A stretch of 64,000 bases of DNA, from assembly GCF_900169065.1 (NCBI RefSeq), contig NZ_FXZB01000017.1, forward strand, positions 1 to 64,000. The letters run 5' to 3'. Below are positions 1-8,286 of the stretch, in pieces; position 1 is the stretch's first letter, and the number at the start of each line of letters is the position of its first letter. The DNA comes from Brevibacterium aurantiacum. Lineage in GTDB: Bacteria > Actinomycetota > Actinomycetes > Actinomycetales > Brevibacteriaceae. The notes below the pieces were generated by a model. The model was not told the DNA's origin and did no database searches. It saw only the letters and a list, made by a program, of their open reading frames with translations. Position numbers and translations under genes: made by a program.

Positions 1-176
1 CAATGGTCGGCTCGAGCACCTTCGAGGATCGGCACTCGGGTTTCGTAACCTGACTCATTACATCGCGAGGTGCCTACTTGAGTCCGGTGGTTTCAGACCG
101 GTTCTACACTCTTATTTACGATGAGCCGAATAACCCGGCGCTGGGGTTGGAATAACAGTCTGATTGCTTCGCAAGA

Positions 177-240
177 TTGACACTGTGTCAAGGTTTTGGC
201 GGTTCGTGTCAGTGGCTGTGTCAGTGCCTCGGCATACCCT
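177..240 (+). promoter_or_regulatory. Putative promoter/operator of the DUF222-HNH gene
   Basis: A perfect palindrome, TTGACACTGTGTCAA, lies at 177-191. Its half-site GTGTCA recurs at 206-211 and 218-223. A -10-like TACCCT at 235-240 ends 6 bases before the ATG at 247, so the message would be leaderless. The palindrome and repeated half-sites suggest a repressor site; that is inference. Confidence 0.45.
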
Positions 241-246
241 TGTCAC

Positions 247-1665
247 ATGTTCACGCATCCCGCGAACGACCCGGACCACCCCGAATATCGGGGTCCTGGT
301 TCGTGGGCCCGGACACCGGGCATCACCACCGATATCGATCGGTGGTGTCAGACGCTGCGTGACCTCGAACCAGCAGATGATGCGTGGGAGGCTCAGACGC
401 GCATTCGCGCTCTCGAGGAGCTCACGTCTGCCGCGGCAGCTGCTCAAGCGCGTGAGGCTGTGGCTTTTCACCAGTACCGCCAACGCGAAGATGCCGCCAA
501 TGATGTGCCCAAGCGAGAGCAGGGAAAATACGCCGGCAATGAGATCGCCTTGGCCAAGAGAGTCTCACCCTCGACAGGACGAAAATTTCTGTCGACCTCG
601 AAGGCTGTGGTCAACGATCTGCCCCGCACATTTGAGGCTCTGGCCAGCGGATCCATCTCCGAAGCCAAAGCTCGCATCATCGCCGATGAGACCGCCTGGC
701 TCACTCCCGAAGAGCGTGAGTTCGTCGACGAGGAACTCAAAGACCGGGCTACGGCAGCCGGCAGTCGCCGGCTGCGTACAGAAGCTCGCGCGCTGGCGGC
801 CAATGTGTCGTCCGACAATGCGCATGAGAGGGCCGAATCAGCGAGGGCGGACCGCCATGTGTCTCTGAAGGCGCTCAACAACGGCATGGCTCAGCTCAGT
901 GCCACGCTGCCTCTGCAGCAGGCTGTCGCCGCCTATGAGAGTTTGGAGGCCACCGCCGCCGAGCGCGGGATGATCGGCCAAGACTTCGACCGTACTCGCA
1001 ATCAGCTGATGGCAGATATCTTCGTGGAACGTCTTACCGGTCAGGACTCTGCCGACAACGTACCCACCGAGGTCCATGTCGTCATGGAAGCCGAGAGTCT
1101 CTTCTCGGACGGTCGGGTTCCTGCGTGGATTCCGAGCTATGGCCCGCTCCCTGCGAAGACGGCACGGAACTTCGTGGCGGCGAATAGAGCCAGAACTTTC
1201 ATTCGGCGCATGTTCACTTCACCGGACACAGGACAATTGGTCAGCATGGACTCGCGCAAACGCACCTTCCGTGGTCTGTTGCGACGTATGGTCGTCTTCC
1301 GTGACGATGTCTGCCGGACTCCGTGGTGCGACGCCCCGATCAAGCACGCCGATCACGTGACTCCGGTCGCCGAGGGCGGAGAAACAGAGTGGTCCAACGC
1401 ATCCGGACTCTGCGCTGCCTGCAACTACGCCAAGGAACACCCCGGGTGGAAGCACAAGGCAACTGCCGATGATCTCACCGTCTCCACCCCCACCGGCGAA
1501 GAATTTGAAACTGCCACTCCCCCATTCGTCACCAAGTTCAGTCACCCACCGCCAGGTCCGAGTTCGTCTTCCACCGAGAATGCGAGAGATGGTGTTGTCG
1601 ACTTCCCCGCTCCGAGTCCCGTAGAAGAGCTCTTCGACAAGCTGGTCCTCAGGGATACAGGCTGA
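247..1665 (+). CDS. DUF222 and HNH endonuclease domain protein
   Basis: This is a 472-residue protein of the actinobacterial DUF222 (13E12-repeat) family. An N-terminal and central helical DUF222 region is followed by a C-terminal HNH nuclease motif at about residues 356-400, with a DHVTP core, GGETEWSN, and CxxCN followed by K. These proteins occur in many copies in actinobacterial genomes. They are presumed DNA endonucleases, but their role is not settled. The upstream in-frame TTG at 196 is possible. The ATG at 247 is preferred because a -10-like TACCCT sits 6 bases before it, the usual leaderless arrangement. The C-terminal 60 residues are Pro/Ser/Thr-rich and probably disordered. Confidence 0.85.
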   Translation: MFTHPANDPDHPEYRGPGSWARTPGITTDIDRWCQTLRDLEPADDAWEAQTRIRALEELTSAAAAAQAREAVAFHQYRQREDAANDVPKREQGKYAGNEIALAKRVSPSTGRKFLSTSKAVVNDLPRTFEALASGSISEAKARIIADETAWLTPEEREFVDEELKDRATAAGSRRLRTEARALAANVSSDNAHERAESARADRHVSLKALNNGMAQLSATLPLQQAVAAYESLEATAAERGMIGQDFDRTRNQLMADIFVERLTGQDSADNVPTEVHVVMEAESLFSDGRVPAWIPSYGPLPAKTARNFVAANRARTFIRRMFTSPDTGQLVSMDSRKRTFRGLLRRMVVFRDDVCRTPWCDAPIKHADHVTPVAEGGETEWSNASGLCAACNYAKEHPGWKHKATADDLTVSTPTGEEFETATPPFVTKFSHPPPGPSSSSTENARDGVVDFPAPSPVEELFDKLVLRDTG

Positions 1666-1775
1666 ACCCGCATCGCGGCTGAGAAGCTGCATTATTGGCA
1701 ACAGCGGGGCTCGATGTTGCGGACGTGAGCACTTCTGCGACTCATACTGCGCAGTCCAGGATCACCCCGACCTCA

Positions 1776-1855
1776 GATCAGGTCAGGTCAGGTCAGATCG
1801 AGTCAGATCGGGTCAGGCCAGATCAGATCGGGGCGGGTGCAATCAGGTCAGGTCA
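1776..1855. repeat. Degenerate pentanucleotide tandem repeat
   Basis: Sixteen consecutive 5-base units in register, mostly GGTCA, GATCA or GATCG, fill this stretch. It runs into the last codons and stop of menD (stop at 1843-1845), so length changes could alter the MenD C-terminus. The rest of the gap after the HNH gene shows no gene. Confidence 0.8.
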
Positions 1856-3795
1856 ACTTCGATGATCCGACGGCCGCGACGCATCCGCGTCACCTGGTTT
1901 GATTCCAATCCGTCGACACCACGCGCGGCCGTCCCGATCTCTGAAGTGGAATCGACCTCTGAGTTGGAGTCGAACTCCGCGATGAAATCGTCGAGCAGGC
2001 TGGACTCTTTGCGGGATCCCACCCGCGAGTACTCCCATCCATAGCCCACAGCAAGATTCTTGAAATCTCGACCGTGAGGAACAGTGAAGTATCTTTCGAG
2101 GTACGGCGCCACATGCTCCTGCGAATGTTCGAGCCCGGAGAAGATCGCACCACCATCATCGTTGAGTACGACGATGATCACATCCCCACCCTCTTCTGCG
2201 CTCGGCGTCAGCAGACCGCCGACGTCGTGGAGCATTGCGATATCGCCGATGACGAGCACCACCTGCTCACCAAGACCAAGGGATAGCCCAGTCGCTGTGG
2301 AGATCAGGCCGTCGATACCAGCCAGCCCGCGCGACGCGTGAACGTGCGCGCGAACATCGGTGGCTTCGCTGAGATAGCGAATCGTGTTTGAACTCGCTGC
2401 GAAGAGGTTGATATCCCGGTTGGCCAACTCTTCGGTGATCGCCCGTGCGCTCGACTGCGTCGACTCGACCTCACGTGTCCGACGCGACTCGGCGATGATA
2501 GCTTCACCGGCCCTTACCCACTCATCTCGCCAACCCGTGTCCATGCTCGGGTGAAGGGGTGTCCCGCCTGAGACGGTGTTGGGGGCGGCCGCAACGTCGG
2601 AGACAGTGCTGTCGCCGCCGCTGCCGGCAACCTCGTCGACCGAAGGTGATTCCGACGACCTGGCCGAGAGTGACACGGCGTCGACGTCATCAGGTAGACG
2701 CTGGACCAGTACCTCGGAGTCGGCAAGCAGAGCAGCAACGGGCCTGGTCAAAGTCGGTTTTCCGTGCACGATCACGGTTCTGATCGCTGTGCGCAGATCC
2801 TCGCGTTCGCTGAGCACCCTCGCGTGCGCCGGGACCACGACACTCGAGTCTCGCAACTCGGAAGTCAGAGGGCTCGAGGGCTCAGCCAGAACGGGGATCG
2901 CGTGTTCCTCGGCCAATGACTTCAACGCGGTGGCCGCGTGACCTCCTGCATCTCCAGCGACGATGACCGTTCCCGGGAGAATTCTCACTGAGATATCTTT
3001 GGCTGAGTCCGAGTACGAGACAGCATCTGAGCCTGCGAACGCAGACTTCGAGGCTTCATTCGCGCTCTTCGCCGCCAATGACTGCACTGCTGCCTTCCAC
3101 TCGGCGAGCTCCGTGACTGTCGGCACTAGGGGCACGTCGAACTGCACGTTGAACTGGACAGGGCCGACCTCCCCCGTACCCGACTCGGACTCCGTGTCCG
3201 AAGCTGCGCCCGTGACCAAATCTCTGCCCGAGCCCGGATCCGTGACCAGGCCAAGCGAATGTGCGACCGCCTCGGCGAAGAGTTGACCTGCGTCAGCACT
3301 TCCTGCGGGCACATCGATGCGGACACGCACATCGCTGAGCACCTGCGATTGGTCGTCGATCGTCTGGTTGGCTCCGGTCCCTCGCAGTCGGGCCGGACGA
3401 TCCGCTGTGATTGCAATGAGCGGAAGGTGACCGTACGAGGCTTCAAGCACAGCCGGATGCAGGTTCGCCACCGCCGACCCTGAGGTCGTCACCAAGGCCA
3501 CTGCTCCGTCTCGGCCCCCCGCGGTACCGGCACGCGTCCGTACCCCACCAGCACGACTCTGCTTCGCGCGCAGACCCCGCGCCAGCCCCAGTGCCAAGAA
3601 CCCAGCATCACGCTCATCGATGCGCACGTGCGTACGGATCACCCCCGCCTCGGCGAGGGGGGCGAGCGCATAGATCAACGGCGCCGACCGGGAACCAGGC
3701 GCGATGACAACCTCGGTGACTCCGGACGAAGCCAACCCACGGGCAATCTGCTGCGCCACTGCGCTCGAATTCAACATCACCTGATATTCAACCAC
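1843..3795 (-). CDS. menD: MenD, SEPHCHC synthase
   Basis: MenD is a thiamine-diphosphate enzyme that joins 2-oxoglutarate to isochorismate, the first committed step of menaquinone synthesis. The N-terminus carries the APGSRSAPL signature. The pyrimidine-binding part has the AITADRPARLRGTGANQT block, and the C-terminal ThDP/Mg site shows GDIAMLHD and NDDGGAIF. At 650 residues it is longer than usual (about 550-580). The extra length is a Ser/Gly/Ala/Asp-rich insert near the middle and an acidic Ser-rich tail close to the C-terminus. The start is GTG at 3795 with AGGTGG six bases upstream; ATG at 3777 is the alternative. It diverges from the esterase gene across about 40 bases. Confidence 0.95.
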   Translation of the reverse strand: MVEYQVMLNSSAVAQQIARGLASSGVTEVVIAPGSRSAPLIYALAPLAEAGVIRTHVRIDERDAGFLALGLARGLRAKQSRAGGVRTRAGTAGGRDGAVALVTTSGSAVANLHPAVLEASYGHLPLIAITADRPARLRGTGANQTIDDQSQVLSDVRVRIDVPAGSADAGQLFAEAVAHSLGLVTDPGSGRDLVTGAASDTESESGTGEVGPVQFNVQFDVPLVPTVTELAEWKAAVQSLAAKSANEASKSAFAGSDAVSYSDSAKDISVRILPGTVIVAGDAGGHAATALKSLAEEHAIPVLAEPSSPLTSELRDSSVVVPAHARVLSEREDLRTAIRTVIVHGKPTLTRPVAALLADSEVLVQRLPDDVDAVSLSARSSESPSVDEVAGSGGDSTVSDVAAAPNTVSGGTPLHPSMDTGWRDEWVRAGEAIIAESRRTREVESTQSSARAITEELANRDINLFAASSNTIRYLSEATDVRAHVHASRGLAGIDGLISTATGLSLGLGEQVVLVIGDIAMLHDVGGLLTPSAEEGGDVIIVVLNDDGGAIFSGLEHSQEHVAPYLERYFTVPHGRDFKNLAVGYGWEYSRVGSRKESSLLDDFIAEFDSNSEVDSTSEIGTAARGVDGLESNQVTRMRRGRRIIEVDLT

Positions 3796-3836
3796 TAACC
3801 CACCTGCGGTTCACGTTGACTCTCTACGGTTGTCCC

Positions 3837-5483
3837 ATGCGCCGATCGATTCTCTTCGCGGTTGGGGCGCGTGCAATCCGTTCGCTGACTGCTGCCCGCT
3901 CCAACAGAGGACGCTTCCCAACCCTCGACCAGAACAGCTCGTTCCTCGGTCCCGAGCCTCGCGGCAAGGAGGCGAGGAAATGGCACATCCGCGACAAACG
4001 CAAGCTGTCGAACCGGCTGCGGGAGTTCTTCATCTACTCCCCCGCGCTGGGCCGGACCGTCGGTGTGCGCGTGCTGCTGCCCGGGATCCCGCAGGAGGTC
4101 AGCCCGGTCATCCACCTCTATCACGGCGGCGGCGATGACTTCCGATCTTGGACTGACTTCGGTGCAGCCGAGGAACTCACACTCAACTCGCCCTACCTGG
4201 TCGTCATGCCCGATGCAGGAGCAGGAACCTACTCCCGGGTGGCTGTCGGAAGCGAGGTCCACGACTGGCCGACCTTCCACACCAAAGAGATCCCGGAGTT
4301 CCTGGCCAAGAACTTCTCGGTGGATTTCGCCCCGGATAACCAGCTCCTGGCTGGACTGTCCATGGGTGGCTACGGGGCGATGAAGTACGCCGCCTGGCAT
4401 CCGGACCGCTACAGCTGGGCCGCGGCCTTCTCCTCACCGCTCGACCCGCTGTCTGCGGTACCGGCCTTCGACATCATCGCCATGCGGGAGGGTGCGAAGT
4501 CGATGACCCTGTTCGGTGATCCCGTCGCCGACCGCAACGAATGGATCGCGAACTCCCCCTACGGTCTGGCGGAGAACCTGCAGGGTCTTCACCTCTGGCT
4601 CAGTGCCGGCTCCGGCAGCCTCGAGGAGTCAAAGGACCGTGACCTCCTCGAATCCATGGTCAACCAGCAGGGAGAACGCTTCTCCGCGCGATTGAACTCA
4701 CTCGGCATCCGCCACTCGTGGTTCCCCCGCACCACCGGCCTGCACAACTGGATCAGCTGGGAACGAGAGTTGGGAGCCTGGCTGAAGACCCTGCGCCGCC
4801 AACGCGACTATGCCAGCTCCGACCACCGCAGCGTCGAACGCCGAGGTGGCGATCTCGAACGCCGAGGTGGCAGTCTCGAACCCAGCGGCAGCATCGTCGA
4901 GGATCACGATGCGCCTCGTCCCGAGTCCACCACGGTCAACAACTCCGACCGCCGCCGAGGTGGTCCCCGGGTGGCCGATGGTGGTGAGTTCTCGTATCTG
5001 ACAGGTCATGCGCTCTTCGACATCCACGGGTGGCGAGTCGAGATCTCACGGCGTCGGGCCCAGATCGTGTGCTTCGGCTCGGTCAGCGCAGCCGGCTTCT
5101 CCCTGACCGGCACCGGAAGCTTCCGAGTCCGCACGCCGGGCCTGTATGAACCGGGCCGCCGCTACGACATCTCCGTCGTCGGACCCACCGGAACGAACGA
5201 CTATCCGCAGCGAGCTGACAAGAAGGGGCGTCTGACCTTCACCGGTCGTCTGGCCGCGGCCATGCACGACCCGATCATCCCCGGCAAGCGCACTCAGCAC
5301 TTCACGACTGTGGGCCAGGCCGAGGTCACGACAGTGCGCATCGCCTCGGCGAAGAACGACGAGCCGGCAGTCAAAACAACAGATGTGTCGGATTCGGCAC
5401 ATGTCGATGCCAAATCCACCGCAACTTCTGTTTATGGTTATAACGGTCACAACATCGTGACCGCCCTTCGTCCTTCTGAATGA
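3837..5483 (+). CDS. Alpha/beta-hydrolase esterase with an extra C-terminal domain
   Basis: This is a putative carboxylesterase of the esterase D/antigen-85-like family. A GLSMGGYGAMK nucleophile elbow (Ser near residue 175) and a late HNW (His near residue 301) fit the catalytic Ser and His. Residues 1-320 make the hydrolase. A polar linker holds two near-identical RRGG repeats, encoded by 17-base direct repeats at 4834 and 4855. A beta-rich domain of about 120 residues follows, which I do not recognise. No clear signal peptide is seen. The ATG at 3837 is preferred to the TTG at 3816. The stop overlaps the region upstream of the lipoprotein gene start, so the two may be co-transcribed. The substrate is unknown. 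Confidence 0.75.
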   Translation: MRRSILFAVGARAIRSLTAARSNRGRFPTLDQNSSFLGPEPRGKEARKWHIRDKRKLSNRLREFFIYSPALGRTVGVRVLLPGIPQEVSPVIHLYHGGGDDFRSWTDFGAAEELTLNSPYLVVMPDAGAGTYSRVAVGSEVHDWPTFHTKEIPEFLAKNFSVDFAPDNQLLAGLSMGGYGAMKYAAWHPDRYSWAAAFSSPLDPLSAVPAFDIIAMREGAKSMTLFGDPVADRNEWIANSPYGLAENLQGLHLWLSAGSGSLEESKDRDLLESMVNQQGERFSARLNSLGIRHSWFPRTTGLHNWISWERELGAWLKTLRRQRDYASSDHRSVERRGGDLERRGGSLEPSGSIVEDHDAPRPESTTVNNSDRRRGGPRVADGGEFSYLTGHALFDIHGWRVEISRRRAQIVCFGSVSAAGFSLTGTGSFRVRTPGLYEPGRRYDISVVGPTGTNDYPQRADKKGRLTFTGRLAAAMHDPIIPGKRTQHFTTVGQAEVTTVRIASAKNDEPAVKTTDVSDSAHVDAKSTATSVYGYNGHNIVTALRPSE

Positions 5484-5506
5484 ACGTTGACTCCGAGAGG
5501 TCACCA

Positions 5507-6211
5507 ATGAAACGCGTACTCCCCGCCATCGCTCTCATCGCCGGATTGGCCCTGACAGGCTGTTCGGGATCCGGGCCCGCAAAAGAAGAGGCTGCAGGAG
5601 AGCAGAAGTCCGCAGCCGCCGAGACACCCGAAGCAAAGCAGCTCGACGAGGCTCAGCTCATGAAGATCATCGAATCCACCAATGCCGGCGGCCAGTCCTT
5701 CAAGTCGGTCGACATCGGAGATGCCTCAGGCAGCGAAGCCATCAAGGCTCTCGAAAGTGCCGAATACGAGCCTGCCGAATGCAAGGATCTGGCAATGTCT
5801 GCGCTCAACGCCAGCGAGTCGAGCAACGGCACCACCCTGGCAGGAGCTTCCGCAGACAACACGTTGAGCGTTGCCCTGATGAGCTTGGCCGATGAGGATG
5901 CCGCAGGTTCTCAGCTCAAGAACTCGACCAAGATCGCCGAGAAGTGCAGTGATGTGACCATCAAGTCCCAGGGCATCGAGATGAACATGTCCTACGAGAC
6001 CTTCGACGCCACCGTTGACGGTGCCGACGAGACCGTGGGCGTGCGTGCCAACATCGAAGCTGGTGGGCAGACCGTCCTCAACACCGACACCGTCACCAGC
6101 CGCGTGGGCAACAACATCGTCACCGCCGCCAACATCGCCGACACCGGCGATGAGAATATCGTTCCTGACACCGCGGCGGCCTTCGTCGACGCGGTCAAGA
6201 ACGCCGGCTGA
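5507..6211 (+). CDS. Putative secreted lipoprotein of unknown function
   Basis: This 234-residue protein has a type II signal peptide (MKRVLP, a hydrophobic stretch, then LTGC with the lipidated Cys at residue 19) and a Ser/Gly/Glu/Ala-rich spacer. It would be anchored on the outer face of the membrane. The mature part is acidic, Ala/Ser/Asp-rich and has no family I recognise. The ATG at 5507 follows GAGAGG at good spacing; the in-frame ATG at 5480 lies before the hydrophobic core and is less likely. It follows the esterase by 23 bases. Its 3' end overlaps the 3' end of convergent menC by 17 bases. Confidence 0.8.
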   Translation: MKRVLPAIALIAGLALTGCSGSGPAKEEAAGEQKSAAAETPEAKQLDEAQLMKIIESTNAGGQSFKSVDIGDASGSEAIKALESAEYEPAECKDLAMSALNASESSNGTTLAGASADNTLSVALMSLADEDAAGSQLKNSTKIAEKCSDVTIKSQGIEMNMSYETFDATVDGADETVGVRANIEAGGQTVLNTDTVTSRVGNNIVTAANIADTGDENIVPDTAAAFVDAVKNAG

Positions 6212-7277
6212 GCAGAGCAGTCCAGCACTCCTGCAGCCGCTTCTCCCACCAGTCGAATCGTCCCGGATCCACCGCCAGCGTCTCCAGTCGCTGTGGGTCC
6301 GGGACGATTCGCGTAACAGGTATCTGCCCGTCGACGGGCCTCAGGCTCTGAGCGGGCTCCACAACATCCTCGGCGAAGAGCCGACCCGTGCCCAGACCGC
6401 ACGCAGGGTGTTCGCCGAGCAGCTCCCGGCTTCGTTGGGTGCGCGGCAGCGTGGCCGCCAGCTGGGCTCCGGCGGCTAGCCCGACGGAGGATTCCAACGC
6501 CGATGACACAACGGCCGGCAGTCCGCAGGCTTCCAGGACTGAGCGTGCGGCAGCGATCCCACCCAGCGGTTGGACCTTGACGATGACAACCTCGGCGGCG
6601 CCCAGTTCGGCCACTCTCACCGGATCTTCGGCCTTTCGGATCGACTCGTCTGCGGCCAAGACCACGGGCAGCTCCCGGGCCGAGAGCTGCTCACGCAGTC
6701 GCGCCATGTCCTCAACTGCTGCGACCGGCTGCTCGAAGTACTGCAGGTCGAATTCCGCGAATTCCGTGCAGGCCGCAAGCGCTTCGGGCAGCGCATAGCC
6801 GGCGTTCGCATCGAGGCGCAGAGTCGTCTCGGGAAACAGCCGACGGAATTCGCGCAACCGGTCCCAGTCCTCCGGCAGCGAGTCGATCCCGTGTTCGGCC
6901 ACCTTCGCCTTGACTGTGCCGACCGGCCCGTAGCGAGCAAGAATCGGCCCTACCTCCGAGGTCGCACACGCCGGCAGGGTCGCATTGACGGCAACACTCT
7001 GGCCGACTGTTTCAGCCGCAGATCCGACGGCGCTGGGCTCAACCTCAGCAGTCGGCAGCAGACCCGCGAACTCGAGGGCTGCCTGCAGCCAGCGGGAGGA
7101 TTCGACTGAACCGTATTCGGTGAATGGGGAGAACTCCGCCCACCCATCAGGGCCTTCGAAGAGCATGACCTCGCGTTCGGTGATCGACCGAAATCGAGTG
7201 ACCATGGGGAGTTTGAGAACGTGGAATTTCGGCACGAGCTCGGCGATCGACTCCGGAAACTGCTGCACATCAGCCAT
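6195..7277 (-). CDS. menC: MenC, o-succinylbenzoate synthase
   Basis: MenC dehydrates SHCHC to o-succinylbenzoate in menaquinone synthesis. It is an enolase-superfamily protein of 360 residues. The VKAKV lysine motif, LDANAGY, the ADES acidic ligand and the VKVQPLGG lysine motif appear in the expected order. The ATG at 7277 is 6 bases downstream of a minus-strand -10-like TAGGGT (7289 to 7284) with no Shine-Dalgarno, so the mRNA is probably leaderless. It diverges from menB over 44 bases that contain an 11-base inverted repeat. Its 3' end contains a long hairpin (6255-6310) that may terminate the convergent lipoprotein transcript. Confidence 0.93.
   Translation of the reverse strand: MADVQQFPESIAELVPKFHVLKLPMVTRFRSITEREVMLFEGPDGWAEFSPFTEYGSVESSRWLQAALEFAGLLPTAEVEPSAVGSAAETVGQSVAVNATLPACATSEVGPILARYGPVGTVKAKVAEHGIDSLPEDWDRLREFRRLFPETTLRLDANAGYALPEALAACTEFAEFDLQYFEQPVAAVEDMARLREQLSARELPVVLAADESIRKAEDPVRVAELGAAEVVIVKVQPLGGIAAARSVLEACGLPAVVSSALESSVGLAAGAQLAATLPRTQRSRELLGEHPACGLGTGRLFAEDVVEPAQSLRPVDGQIPVTRIVPDPQRLETLAVDPGRFDWWEKRLQECWTALLSRRS
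6255..6310 (+). terminator. Long hairpin inside menC, candidate terminator of the lipoprotein gene
   Basis: Perfect 13-base arms (6255-6267 and 6298-6310) enclose a second short stem, giving about 20 pairs. The hairpin lies 44 bases past the lipoprotein stop on the plus strand but within menC coding sequence. There is no T-run, which is common for actinobacterial terminators. Confidence 0.5.
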
Positions 7278-7281
7278 GAGG

Positions 7282-7316
7282 CAACCCTATCGGCCAGTCG
7301 ACAGGCGATAGGGTTG
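7282..7316. promoter_or_regulatory. Mirror-image divergent promoter of menC and menB
   Basis: Two perfect 11-base arms, CAACCCTATCG (7282-7292) and its reverse complement (7306-7316), are 13 bases apart. Each arm holds a -10-like TAGGGT: 7289-7284 for menC and 7309-7314 for menB. These end 6 and 7 bases before the two ATGs, so both messages should start at the A of ATG. The -35 position of one promoter overlaps the -10 of the other. Confidence 0.65.
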
Positions 7317-7321
7317 GGGTC

Positions 7322-8239
7322 ATGACGGTTTCTGAAATCTTTGACCCCTCCCAGTGGCGTGAAGTCTCCGGATTCGACTTCACCGACATCACCTACCACC
7401 GCGCGGTCAAACCCGACGGCACCGACCTGGGCTGCGTGCGCATCGCCTTCGACCGTCCCGATATTCGCAACGCCTTCCGCCCTCACACCGTCGACGAGCT
7501 CTACCGTGCCCTCGACCATGCCCGCCAGACCTCGGACGTCGGCGCAGTCCTGCTCACCGGCAACGGTCCCAGCTCACGCGACGGCGGCTGGGCCTTCTGC
7601 TCCGGCGGCGATCAGCGCATCCGCGGACGTTCCGGCTACCAGTACGCCTCCGGTGAGACCCGCGAATCCGTGGATCCGGCCCGCGCCGGACGCCTCCACA
7701 TCCTCGAGGTCCAACGACTCATCCGCACCATGCCCAAGATCGTCATCGCCGTCGTTCCCGGCTGGGCAGCAGGCGGCGGCCACAGCCTCCACGTCGTCTG
7801 CGACATGACCATCGCCTCTCGCCAGCATGCGAAGTTCAAGCAGACCGATGCCGATGTCGGCTCCTACGACGCCGGCTACGGGTCCGCCTACCTGGCGAAG
7901 ATGGTCGGCCAGAAGAAGGCCCGCGAGATCTTCTTCCTCGGCCGCACCTACTCGGCCCAGGACATGGCAGACATGGGCGCCGTCAACGAGGTCGTCGACC
8001 ACGAAGAGCTTGAGACCGCGGCGCTGACCATGGCCAAGGAGATCCTCGGCAAGTCTCCCAACGCCCAGCGGATGCTGAAGTTCGCCTTCAACCTCCTCGA
8101 CGACGGTCTCATGGGCCAGCAGGTCTTCGCAGGTGAGGCCACCCGCCTGGGATACATGACCGACGAGGCGGTCGAAGGCCGCGACTCCTTCCTGGAGAAA
8201 CGCGACCCCGACTGGTCTCCCTACCCCTGGTACTACTGA
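7322..8239 (+). CDS. menB: MenB, 1,4-dihydroxy-2-naphthoyl-CoA synthase
   Basis: MenB cyclises o-succinylbenzoyl-CoA to DHNA-CoA. It is a crotonase-fold protein of 305 residues with the MenB signatures SGGDQRIRG, PGWAAGGGHSLHVVCDM, FKQTDADVGSYDAGYGSAYLA and the C-terminal KRDPDWSPYPWYY. The Asp of TDADVGS and the conserved C-terminal Tyr are present. The start is the ATG at 7322 in the leaderless context described for the shared promoter. menE follows after 47 bases (17 if menE starts at the earlier ATG), and menA after another 60, so menB-menE-menA form a probable operon. Confidence 0.96.
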   Translation: MTVSEIFDPSQWREVSGFDFTDITYHRAVKPDGTDLGCVRIAFDRPDIRNAFRPHTVDELYRALDHARQTSDVGAVLLTGNGPSSRDGGWAFCSGGDQRIRGRSGYQYASGETRESVDPARAGRLHILEVQRLIRTMPKIVIAVVPGWAAGGGHSLHVVCDMTIASRQHAKFKQTDADVGSYDAGYGSAYLAKMVGQKKAREIFFLGRTYSAQDMADMGAVNEVVDHEELETAALTMAKEILGKSPNAQRMLKFAFNLLDDGLMGQQVFAGEATRLGYMTDEAVEGRDSFLEKRDPDWSPYPWYY

Positions 8240-8286
8240 GCACCTCCACTCCATGAATGTTCAGTCCGCATGAACGCACAGTCCGC

